DNA from: Pegea sp. RAD2-039
Taxonomy: Eukaryota > Chordata > Thaliacea > Salpida > Salpidae
Direction of reading: 5' to 3'
NCBI GenBank assembly: GCA_034620365.1
Contig: JAQGEQ010000084.1
Coordinates: 2,852,001 to 2,916,000, forward strand
DNA length: 64,000 nucleotides
The notes below the pieces were generated by a model, which did no database searches, was not told where the DNA came from, and saw nothing but the letters and a program-made list of their open reading frames with translations. The position numbers and the translations under genes are program-made. This document shows positions 1 through 10,570 of the stretch, in pieces; position 1 is the first letter of the stretch; every line of letters starts with the position of its first letter.

Positions 1-335
1 TCAATTTTTTGATCTTAAGGAAATTTGTTTTTCGAAGCTGTCGTCTTTTTCATGCTAAGTTAATTGATATAAAATATTTTTTCTTTAATAACAAATAGTT
101 GCATCACAAAAGTGACTGTATGCAAAAAAACCGTCACTTTCTAGTTTACCGATATTTAGTAATAGTAAGATGCATAAAAGATGATTACTTTTCATTTTCA
201 AAGTTTTCACTTAACCGTGTCCCTTTTGATCTAAATCGTTCATGACTTAATAATTGTAATATCTTTTGAATTTAAAGTAATTTTAACAAATCTTAGCCTA
301 ACTTTTTGTCAACGAAATATTTTTGTGATTTTTTT
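1..335. other. No gene seen; AT-rich flank
   Basis: AT-rich sequence with no open frame or splice-bounded exon that I can support. It lies between the window edge and a SINE fragment, downstream of the 3' end of SETDB1. Confidence 0.4.
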
Positions 336-477
336 GGCCTGCTTCGGTCGAGAACGGTAATGCATTTGTATACCAGGGCAAAAGTTGTGGAGATGCAGTT
401 GTTGGCCATGCAGCTAGGCACGGCTGGCGTAGCAGGAGCTGCCCGAACGACGCTGAGTACAGCGACAAACTGCCCAC
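336..477 (-). repeat. SINE fragment (copy 1, internally deleted)
   Basis: It matches the same family as the copies at 8839-9218, 41255-41572, 43406-43790 and 63740-63998. It begins with the shared end motif ggcctgcttcggtcgagaac, carries the block with ggctggcgtagcaggagctg, and ends at aaactgcccac. It lacks the segment with ctctccacgcc that full copies have, and the tRNA-like head. Sense orientation, as set by the tRNA-like head in full copies, is the minus strand. Confidence 0.75.
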
Positions 478-795
478 AAAATGTATTTGTGATAAACTTA
501 TAGAAATTGTAGTTATGTGGAGGTCAAGTTTGAGATCAACTTACAAAATAAGGGTTTAGAAGAGACTCAACTACTAGATACTTGAATCTGTTTAAAAATA
601 AACAAATCTCACTATAAATGCATTCTGAACATACATTTGTAACCATCTAATCTTTTAAACCTGTCTGACTTCAACCATTTACAACTTAGACGTAATTTTG
701 TGAAAATTAATTTTTGATACACCGCATCGAAAAAAAAACACAAAGAAAACAAAAGTAAAATCAATGATTGATGCGGTGTGAGTTGAGTGGTGGGC

Positions 796-3700
796 TCATA
801 ACAGTTTCCTCCGACAATTAGAAGCCCCACAGAAGCATTTTATAGTACGTCCTGTCACACTTCCAGGTTCATAGTTATAATCCCAGGTAAGTTCAGTACC
901 AGCTTTGACAAGTCTGCAACAAACCAAGTGTCATGATAACTGGCAAGTTTTATTAAAAAACATCTAACTCTGACGTGAAGAATGAAACAGTAGGAAAGCG
1001 CACATCATGAGTATCGATAAAGATGTTCTTAACCAGAAGGTTTGGCGCACATGAATGGTTGAAATATCTCCCTAGATTTCCTTCATATTTAGCATCGATT
1101 ATATAGGACTCTTCTTCATTAAAGAATCTGTAAGATGATCTCAGATGAGATTAGATCAAATTATCAAGAGATCTACCTTCTAGATGAGTGTTCCTCGGTG
1201 AGCTTTACTTTTTCTTTTTTATCGGAAACACTAGGTTCCGGCTTTACTATTTTTTTCCTCTTTTTTCTTCTCTTCTTTTTCTTACCCTGAAACATTCAAA
1301 CCATCAAACTGCAAATTGATCCATCAAAATGTTCAACTTTTTACTCCTAGGTTGAAACTCACAGTTTTGATCGGAATCCGCAAATGTGAAATTGAGGTTC
1401 TGCACAAAACATTTAAGCGATTACATAATCTCGTTAGACAAATTCGAACAACTTCAAGACTTACTCTGCATCGGAACAAGTATCAGTTGTAGAGTGTTCA
1501 GCATCCGAAAAGTCTAAATAATACAAGATGTAAGAAATATGTAACTAGATGAAAACAAGCAATCACTCAAAGGTTCTTTTTCGGCATCAGGCCCACTTTC
1601 AAATCCGCTCTCAGCTCGCTCCTTATCCATCTTCTCTTGCTCAGCAACCTCCAAAAAGTCTACTAATTGATCTAGTAACAGAGATCTCGAAACAATTACC
1701 TCGATATGATCCAACACAGCGAAATATTCATCTCCGAACTCTTGCCCCTTTTTATCAGCGATAGATTCCGTTTGTATCCTGCCTATATTCACATATTCAA
1801 ATTATTGATGTCAAATAAAGAGATGAAGACCTGTGTAGTTGCAAATAAAGGTACCACTGGCCAGATCATCTAGGCATCTAACTCCCCAACCCTTTTTGTT
1901 GGTTTTAAACAGCTGCAAACGACTTTGGATTCCATTTTGAACAACTCTGTTATGACATCGATTGTCACATGAACAATTTTTATTGCATTCGTAAATTCTG
2001 TAAATTTATAGAAACAATTATTCAATTATTAAGATCAGTCTGATTGTAGAAAAATATTTTCACAAAAAATCGACAAAGAAATAGATGAGCACCAACCCAA
2101 GGTGGTCGAAAAACTCGAGTCTTCGATACAAATAAGGATTGTGTTTCATTGGCTTCATATTTCGCTTGGGTACATGCAAATTTCTCATCTGACATTCACA
2201 AGTTACAGGATCTTGGCAGCCATTAGTACATGTACAACACGCCTGCAAACAGTACAAAATAGTTGACGCTGCTGACACGTGACATGAAACACGTGTTTCA
2301 GTGAACGGTTGTTCTATCATATCAATTAAATGTTCCTATATTCACTTCCCAGTTTCGAATTTGAAGAAAATGAAAAAAGCAAGTTTGCTCACCAAGAACT
2401 CAGGTTCCTTGATAATATTCACACCTGTGTCAGTGATGCATTTTCTGTGATATTTTATTTCAGGAGGTAACTCAGAGGTCAGTTCATTAATGCAGCTAAT
2501 AGGGACGGTTTCTAAACCATCTGCAATAATCAAAGATTCATTTAGGAACAATCGATCTAGAAACTTCGATATTTTTCACAACATTTTATTTTCAAAGATA
2601 AAAAAAACTAACCCGTATAATCAGCTTTAAAGTATTTGGCATCTGCAGTTTGTACTGGGACCATTAAATAAGTTCGAACTAAAGGATCAAAACAGAAATT
2701 ATCAATGAAAAGTTGGCGGCATCCAGTTGCGTTTAGGTACCTGTCACGTGACATGTATTAATTTCAGATATTTGATGAGTTTGTAGGTTTCAGTGGAATT
2801 GTTTAGTTAAAAAATATACAAGAAAGCCTAGAAACATACCAATTGACTTCGAACATATTTCTACATCTAGTCTTACATGGTGTAAGGTAGTACACTTGAT
2901 GTTTTGTGAATTTCAGAAGCTGGGTTTTAGTAACTAAACGGGCCCAGTTACAACTCATTGGTTTTATCAACGGGTTCATTCTAGACAATTAATAGCATAA
3001 ACCAAATTAAATAAAATTGTGAAGTTAAAATAATAAAATAGATGATTTTCTAACCCATGAAGATTAATTGTCTGATTTGAATAAATCAAACAATCAGTCC
3101 CACACGAATGAGGTTTCCGCAACGGTATATTGTCCATATTCCGATCAGACTCACGAAGGGCGATGGACTTTGTCTATAATCAAATAATTTGTGAGCATTT
3201 AGTTTTACTTCCTATCTAAAGTATTAAAAAGCAGATTGATGCTGGTAATTTTCAAATACACAAACAACATACTTTGCAAATTTTCCATCCTTTTGAAATC
3301 ATCATCCTATACTCAGTGCCTTCTGTAGCTAGGTCACATTCTTCAATTGACTCATAGCTAGAACACTGGTCATCACGTGAACCATTCACAATATCAAGAT
3401 CAGAAAATGGATTTTCATGCAAGGCATCAATAAGATCAGAAAATGGATTTTCTTGCAAGGCATCAACAAGATCAGAAAATGGATTTTCTTGCAAGGCATC
3501 AACAAGATCTGAGGATGCATTTTCTGAGCAAGCATCAACAAGATCTGAGGATGCTTTTTCTGAGGAAGCTTCAACAAGATCTGAGGAAGCTTCAACAAGA
3601 TCTGAGGATGCATTTTCTGAGCAAGCATCAACAAGATCTGAGGATGCTTTTTCTGAGGAAGCTTCAACAAGATCTGAGGATGCATTTTCTGAGGAAGCTT

Positions 3701-6700
3701 CAACAAGATCTGAGGATGCATTTTCTGATAAAGCATCAACAAGATCTGAGGATGCTTTTTCTGATGAAGCATCAACAAGATCTGAGGATGCTTTTTCTGA
3801 CTTTTTCTGGTATAGCCTCTACAACACCAGAAGGTGCATTTTCTGGTAAAGCAAGTTGGTTTCCACAGGGTTCGTTATCATCATCTTCATCTATAAAATA
3901 ATCAAAAATACACAAATTACTAACAGTAACTTGAAAATTATTTAGACATGAAAAAAGAGAACAGAGATGTTACCTGAAATATGCCTTTTATAATAAACTC
4001 GTAAAGATTCCAGGTTTGGATTTTCAGCTAATGAAATAGATCGTTTTTTCGCGCATTCTCTTTTCTGTATTTAATGAATGAGAACTTGATCAAATAAAGA
4101 TTAATTGAAATCGAAAAATTTGTTAATTCATTTTTCAAGTTTTAATTGATTTAATTTCTTGTGATGTATTCTATAAAAAGTTGTCGGGGTTCTAAACAGA
4201 TATTAGTTGATTTTCTTACTTGAATAGATTTAAAATTTAATCTACAATCAGACCTGAATATAAAATAAGTAATTTCGAAAAGCTCACAATAGTTTTCGAT
4301 GATTTTAAAAACTAACTAGATAATTTCTACTACTCTTTTCAGACTTACACTAAGTATCATTTGCAATTTCTTCAAACGTTTTGATCCACGGTAAACGTAT
4401 TCCGTTGAACTATCCACTAAATATTTGAACAAAGCTAATCTACAATCAACATCGATTACTTCTGCATCTAGATATTCTCCATCATATTCAACCTACCAAA
4501 ATGATAAGGGATAAAAACAAAAGTTGCTGAATATGTTAAGATGTCTGTAAAGGATTTTGAAGAAAAATTTGAAATTTAAAAATACTTTCAAAGTGTATTT
4601 GTGGGTTTGCAGTTCACAAATTCAACTTATTATAGATTAATGTCTCATCTACAGCAAACTTTTTCAATTTTTTGTGATTTAGAAAAATTGTGGAAGAGAT
4701 AACGATCGTATTATAAAAACTAATCGGAGAAGAAATTATGAAGTTCATGGGATTAAAAAAGGAGATTAAATGATCTCACTTACTTTGAGGATTTCTCCTT
4801 TCTTCAATTTCAGCAAATGTAAAGTTTTGATATTTAGAAACTCTCTCATAAAAGTCGAAGTTAAATAACTAAAATACAAAAAGATTAAAATCTGGCTGAG
4901 AAACCTCAGATAGTTGTCACTTTTTTACTAGCATCCAAGGGTTTTTCTGTAATCCAAAAACCAAAAACACATCTGATGGTTTAGCATACATTGCATAGCC
5001 ATCATCAAAAAATATCAGGATGCGATACTGGTTGGATTCTGATGATTCCTCTGCAATGATTGCAGAATACAATCCTACATAAATTTCAAGATTATCTGTG
5101 AGGATCAAATAAGAAGGAAGATTTGAACCGACTATTATTGTTGAATCGACAGGCTACCCTCGCCCCATAGAATATCGGATTTTCTTTTGAAAATAACCTG
5201 AATGTGTCTAAGCAGGCGAGCTGATGACAGCTTCGCATTTTACAAACTCCATTTGCACGAAACTTCACCTAGTTTGAAACTTTGCTTTAATTTATCGAGA
5301 TCAGAATGAAAATAAGTCACCTCATAAGACCAATTATCATTTGTAGCCCCGGAAATGACTTTAGTTACTGTAGCCCGGCTCCAAATTTCGTTTGTATGTA
5401 GAGCAAAGACTTTGAGCCCGGGCACAATGTTTGATTGAAGTATTCGACCTCCATGTTGTTTATAAGTCACTCCTTCATTCTGATAATCTTTAAGTTGACT
5501 TAAAACTTTAAATTTTGGTATAGTCAAAAGGTAAATTAAAATTTTATTTATAACTGATGAATAATATTCCACGATATATAGATCACGTGAAACGTGAGTG
5601 ATTTAAAAAAAATACAAGAAAATAGCAAATAAAAACAGTTTTCTTGTCGAATCTATCATTGTTAAAAAAATAGATTTAGATAAATGATGTTAAAAAAAAC
5701 CAACAAAAATTCGACTTACAGCGTTTTCTAACTTTCTTTGGAGGAGTAGTAGACTACAAATAAATCATGAATGATTATCATCACTTTAATTAGCTTTTTC
5801 TAAATTTTATCAACAACAAAATCTATCTTTTGTTTATTTTTTTATTTTATTCAGAAACGAAACAAACTTAATTTTAAAACTGTACAAGTAATCTACCATT
5901 TCAGATCTTATCTCAGATGATGATTTTCTTTTTTTTGAAGAACTACAAGAGGAGATCGAGCTGGAACTTGAGGCTGGTGATACGTTAGCAGCCACATTTG
6001 TAGTAGGGATCAGGATCGTTTGTGACAGTGGTTGATTCGAGATAGTTGCAAGGGATAGAGCAGAGCTCGTAGGGTTGTCTTGAGGACTTTTAGGGTCAGT
6101 GGCACTCTTGCTTTTAAGAACTTTTCCAGGAGTTTCAAAAGAAACAGATTGAGAGTGAGATGAAGAGTTTGCTGATTGGTTTATTGGGTAGCTAGAGCTG
6201 ACATGAGTAATTGAGGCAAGAGAGGATGATGTAAAAAACTCTAGGTCACTTGAATAATAATCAACAGCAGACTTTAGGTAAAGAAATTGTTCACCCAAAT
6301 TTCCAATCTACAATTTAAAATTATATCAACTATTTATCTGAATTTATAATAGATTTTGTAAAAAATGAATTTTGTTAAACTTTATACTGATAACTAAAAC
6401 AAAGAACTTCTGTTAAATCTACGAATAAAAAGATAGTGTGATCTGAACAGCAAGAAATGAGATATTAGTTTTGGGGCATAACATAAAAATAACATTAAAC
6501 AAATATAAACACTAGACAAATAATTAATGGTGCTTTCAGCTAATATTTTGAATAAATACCTCTTTAAGAACTGGTCCGAAATCTATGACAATACTATCTG
6601 TTTCAGAAGTGATAAAAGTTGAAGTGCAAGCTATATGTGTGCTAACATGACTATTAGCTTGCCCTATTATCTATAAGCAAAAAGAAAATTCTTTTATAAC

Positions 6701-7087
6701 AAATGATATTTAAGTGATACATTTGAAGTCAAAAATTTGTACCTGTTCTTTAGCTCTTTTTAGGACCTATAAAAAATAAGAAATAGTAAAAAACTCAACT
6801 TATAAGCACTTAAATATTTAAAGTTTTATAAAAAGCTATGTAAACATAAACATTTGCCAAAATTCAATAAAATATCAGATCGAAAAGCATTTTTTGAACA
6901 TTTTAATTTTCTAATTTTTATGATAAAGCAAAATCAGATTTATATCAAATAAAAATTCAAATCTAAACATAATATCTTCAAAATGTGTTGTTTAAATTCC
7001 TTTAAATTAATTATATAAAATAGGTATTGAACCACATAAATTAAAACATGTTACTTGTTTGTCTTCATCTGCTTGCAAGTCTTCCAT
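796..7087 (-). CDS. SETDB1: Histone H3-K9 methyltransferase SETDB1 (eggless), 24 exons
   Basis: Nuclear enzyme that trimethylates H3K9 and silences genes and transposons. Exons, 5' to 3': 7055-7087, 6743-6766, 6560-6670, 5897-6307, 5720-5753, 5269-5505, 4921-5074, 4784-4868, 4349-4492, 3974-4064, 3273-3890, 3055-3173, 2840-2980, 2613-2740, 2393-2520, 2097-2242, 1831-1997, 1700-1782, 1567-1648, 1465-1513, 1363-1399, 1177-1286, 969-1127, 796-913; about 1,136 residues. Domains in order: Ser-rich N-terminus, Tudor repeats ([19 protein letters not shown]), acidic repeat region, MBD ([27 protein letters not shown]), pre-SET cysteines ([20 protein letters not shown]), and a split SET domain with [10 protein letters not shown], then NHSCAPN and ELTWDYNYE. 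The stop follows CRRKLL, as in the family. The SET insertion is only about 95 residues, Lys/Glu-rich, against about 350 in human. All phases agree except one extra base inside exon 3273-3890. ATG 7087 is preceded directly by AG. The first five exons are less certain than the domains. Confidence 0.93.
3397..3800 (-). repeat. Coding 36-bp minisatellite in SETDB1
   Basis: About eleven tandem 36-bp units plus a partial one, for example agatctgaggatgcattttc followed by tgagcaagcatcaaca. One unit is cut to 21 bp. On the minus strand each unit encodes a 12-residue acidic repeat, [12 protein letters not shown] or [12 protein letters not shown]. The three units nearest the MBD side have changed to [12 protein letters not shown]. 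All deletions between units are multiples of 3, so the repeat itself is open throughout. The join to upstream coding sequence at about 3797-3810 is out of frame by one base. Confidence 0.95.
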
Positions 7088-7105
7088 CTATTATTTTCAA
7101 AAATT
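7088..7105 (-). promoter_or_regulatory. 3' splice acceptor abutting SETDB1 ATG
   Basis: On the minus strand the sequence reads tttttgaaaataatag then ATG, so a splice-acceptor AG touches the start codon. Only 188 nt separate this ATG from the SWI5 stop at 7275. This fits a trans-splice acceptor of a downstream operon gene, or a short 5' UTR intron. The pyrimidine tract is only moderate. Confidence 0.45.
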
Positions 7106-7274
7106 AGAACATTTTAAATGTAATCAATCATCTTATTTATAAAATAAAGACAATTTACAAGTTCATAATAAAAAATATGAATAAAATCATTTAGATTTTA
7201 ATGAACAAAACTATAAAAGAATTTTAAATAAATAAACAAAAAGCAACCTTTAAAAGTATTATAAGAATTACCTC

Positions 7275-7787
7275 TTAATCTTCTAAATTTAAATCAAATT
7301 TTGAATATAAATCTTTAGTAGTGGTTTGTAGTTGTATGGCCAATCTCCCTAACACTAGCTGAGCTGAATCTTTTATTTCGTTGTACTCGTGAAGCTTCTC
7401 AATATATACTTTTAAATCTTCTTCAGAAATCCCTTTTTGATGAAGTCTTTCAATCTCTTTTTCCTAAACAGTAATTTTGTTTGAACTATATACATAAATA
7501 TATATAAAAGTATTAAATACAAATTTAAATAAAACATAACTTACCTGATTTAATACTTCAGCAGAAATATCCTCTACTTCTTCTAAGCTAGCTTCAAATT
7601 TGCAAGGTATCACTTTCAATGATTTGTTGCAAGTTTTGACTCTTTTTTGTGGAGTAGAAGATGATGATGGTGTATCTGATCTCAGTGGCGATTTGAAAGC
7701 ACTTCTGACCTTTGATGATGACTTGATTACAGATAACCTTTTATGTTTAGTTACAGGGGTTTTAATAATTGGAGTTCTAGATGACAT
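7275..7787 (-). CDS. SWI5: DNA repair protein SWI5 homolog
   Basis: Small partner of SFR1; the SWI5-SFR1 complex stabilises RAD51 filaments in homologous recombination in the nucleus. Two exons, 7545-7787 and 7275-7463, joined in phase 0, give 143 residues. The C-terminal half carries the Swi5 signature: a helical stretch ending LHEYNEIKDSAQLVLGRLA, then TTTKDLYSKFDLNLED and stop, closely like vertebrate SWI5 (HEYND/NIKD, GLD end). The N-terminal 60 residues are Ser/Thr/Lys-rich and of low complexity, as is common in the family. The start MSSRTPIIKTP is chosen because an acceptor-like pyrimidine run and AG end one base before this ATG. It lies directly upstream of SETDB1 on the same strand. 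Confidence 0.92.
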
Positions 7788-7788
7788 A

Positions 7789-7806
7789 CTAAAAAGTAAT
7801 ATAAAT
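7789..7806 (-). promoter_or_regulatory. Acceptor-like site one base before SWI5 ATG
   Basis: The minus strand reads ttatattactttttag, then T, then ATG. The T-rich run plus AG is a good 3' splice site. Since no coding exon is expected upstream, it is probably a trans-splice acceptor or the end of a 5' UTR intron. Confidence 0.5.
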
Positions 7807-7849
7807 GAAAACTGAAATGTTTCAAATAATAAATTTTGATTCACTTAAT

Positions 7850-8838
7850 TGTAAGTTTTAATCAAAAATAATTTAAAAGTTATATTTATATACTTAATCA
7901 CTAAACAAACTACTTTGGAAGCTTATAATTAAGTTCAAAACTTAAATAATCTAAATTATTTACAAATCTATATTGATTTAAGTTAAAAGACTACTTAATC
8001 TAAAACCAAAAAAATTATTTTTTAACCACCTCTATATTGTTTTAAATGGATGAAGTAATTTTAGACTAGTTAATATATTTTTGAGGTAAAACTTTTGGAA
8101 AAACAAAAATAATTCATTTTATCAGTAATAATCTTTTTATAGAATATCTCTCATACAAAACTTAAAATATAATAGCTGAATATGAATAAAATTACTACAA
8201 CCTAAGAGAATAATTTTTTTTATCATTAGTAAATTATGTTGTTAAATACATTATTTATAATAAAAAATCGATTTGTTGCTTAAAACTTTATTATAAATTT
8301 AATGTCATATTTGAAAGCATAATCTACAAAAAGAAAGTATTACAATAACAGTTATAATTTACAAGAATTATTATGGATAAAAATGTTTATAATTAACTAC
8401 TTTATATTATATTCTATTCAGTCAATAAAGAATTATTTATTGAAAGAAATACCAGTTTATTAATTTCACTGTAGAATATCCTAACAATGAAAACATAAGA
8501 ACATAATAAACTATATTATGATCAATATAAAATATTTATTATTATACTATGATTAGACTAATATGAAAATATTATATCTTTACAAAAGAAATGAATGACA
8601 GAAGTAATAGAAAGATGAAATCTGATAAACATGCTTTGAAGTAGCTGCTTTTTATAAGATTAAATCAAATCTTAGTGCTGCGTAAAATCAGTCAAGCGGT
8701 ACATATAAATTTCGGTCATTTATAATGTTATCATCAACATTATCAAATTGTAATTATCATCTTTTCAGTTATTACTAAATATTATCAAGTTATCATGAAT
8801 CTTTTTAATTAAAAGCTTTTAAATTTATAAAAAATCTT
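7850..8838. other. Intergenic, AT-rich; nothing recognised
   Basis: Region upstream of SWI5. Very AT-rich, with frequent stops in all frames and no repeat or conserved exon that I can see. Confidence 0.5.
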
Positions 8839-9218
8839 TAGCATGGAAATACTTAATAATAACCCGTCTTCTACGCGGAAGGTCCTAGGTTCAAGCCGGA
8901 GTGGGTACGTATTTGCGACGAGCAAAAGTTCATCAAAACCCAGATAGAAGGAACTCGTTAGTCTGATTAATAACAACATCTCTAAGAGATGCAAAACTTT
9001 GAATTTAAAGCTAAAGTTGGAGCCTCGTAGGTAGTTCGTAACTGTACTCAATGGTGATCTGGCAGCTCCTGCGACGCCAGCTGGGCTCAGCTGCATCAGT
9101 CCGCTTATTCCGCTACCTAACCTTGTTGGTGTGGAGAGTGGAATCCTGTTGTATGGGCTACAACTGCCATGATTTCTACCCTGACTTAAAGCATGGCCGT
9201 TTTCGGTCGAGGCAGACC
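8839..9218 (+). repeat. SINE, near full length (copy 2)
   Basis: About 380 bp. The left end is tRNA-like, with the B-box-like ggttcaagcc after an anticodon-arm-like stretch at 8861-8885. The body has agttggagcctcgtaggtag, cctgcgacgccagctgggct and gctgcatcagtccgcttatt. The right end is ttttcggtcgaggcagacc. Sense is the plus strand. Open frames across it are not genes. Confidence 0.85.
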
Positions 9219-9829
9219 ATACTACTAGTATCATTTTTATTTCTTAGTAGATTTTAATCTTCCTAAAATATATTACACTATTCCTTTATGTCTGGATTAT
9301 TCTACCCATAAAATAATTTCCAATTTTACTAAAAGTTTCCTAACTCAACGTATTAATTATTCTATCCGAAGGTCAAATCTTGGATCTTTTTTTTTGTTGC
9401 ACATCAGGACTTAGCAAATTGTTATTCTGTTCAATCGAGCTTCCCTTCTCTTTTACCTAAGACCATTTTATTATTTCTTTTATGGTTTAATTTAACCTAG
9501 TAACTTCTATACAGCCAACTTTGAAAATATTATTACTTATTTGCCATCTAACTAGAAATGTATGCTTAATGAAGGGATATCTATACAACCTTTTTATGAT
9601 AATTAAAATTCTGATCAATTCTATTCAAAGGTTTAGAAAATAGAAACATATATCTCAATGATCTTGGAAAAGCTGAACTTTACAAATTGAACTTTCAAAA
9701 AGTCTTCACCTAAGACAACAATTCTAAAAACATCAAATCAAAAATCGGATCTTATGGATGATTTTGTAATTACTGATCTCGATATTTTTATTCTACGATG
9801 CAACCTGTTTTACATCTCTTTAATTCTTC

Positions 9830-10570
9830 ATTATTCTCCAATTATTTTAGTAGGAGAGTTTCATCATTATCCCAGTTCATGACAAAGAAGATAGATATGA
9901 GCCACTATGTGATCCAACTTCACTTACTAGAAGCTTCAATCGGAAATCTTCTGCAAATTGATTAATTCGCAAAAAGCTCTGACTTATCATCTGCATAAAA
10001 ATTACTTTAGGGAATCTGAAATTGAAGTTAATAAGTGACACGACCTTAAGTAAAATTGTTGACAGCAGATCGTCTACCTATGCTGTTATGCAAGCTGTAA
10101 TATATGTCCTTAAATCTTTATTATCCTTCAGTTAGGTATGTTCCCAATAGAAGAGTTCTATCATTGTCCTAGTCCATAAAATGGAGATAGTTATAAGCCA
10201 CTAAACTACTGACCGACTTTCTTAATATTAGCTTCTGTTAAATCTTCGAATTGATTATTTCACAAAAACTCCTTTATACGAAAAAAGAAAATCGAAAGTT
10301 GAGTAAAATACGATTGAGTAGGAATCCAAAGTTTATGAGTGACACGATTTTTGACAGCGACTAATAACTTAAGCTCCATAAATTTGTTAAATCTCAATTC
10401 AATTCCCGCATATTCATATAACCCTCTTGGTGATGAAAATATAAATTTGTATTTATATTCAGAGACATTGACTCCCCATCTTAACTTTAATGATTTCTTT
10501 GAAGATTGCAATCTTTCATATGTCCTCAGAGGCTTGTCATTCAAAAACTTGAATAACACCCAGTGAATGC
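9830..10570 (-). repeat. Old tandem duplication within a decayed element
   Basis: Two diverged copies lie side by side, about 9850-10075 and 10150-10360. Matched blocks in the same order are gagtttcatcattatcccag / gagttctatcattgtcctag, gagccacta / aagccacta, caaattgattaattcgcaaa / gaattgattatttcacaaaa, and taagtgacacgacctt / tgagtgacacgattttt. A 99-codon open frame on the minus strand (10260-10559) runs through the second copy; its product (LLVAVKNRVTHKLWIPTQSY and similar) is not one I recognise. It is probably the remains of a mobile element or a lost gene. Confidence 0.45.

Noticed and set aside
3386..3901. Long open frames on both strands (130 and 152 codons) with regular repeats
   Set aside because: They are other frames of the 36-bp minisatellite; any 36-bp repeat without stops is open in several frames. 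The real frame is the minus one giving SSDLVDA.
8809..9257. Open frames of 141 (minus) and 68 (plus) codons
   Set aside because: They run through SINE copy 2 and match frames in the other SINE copies.
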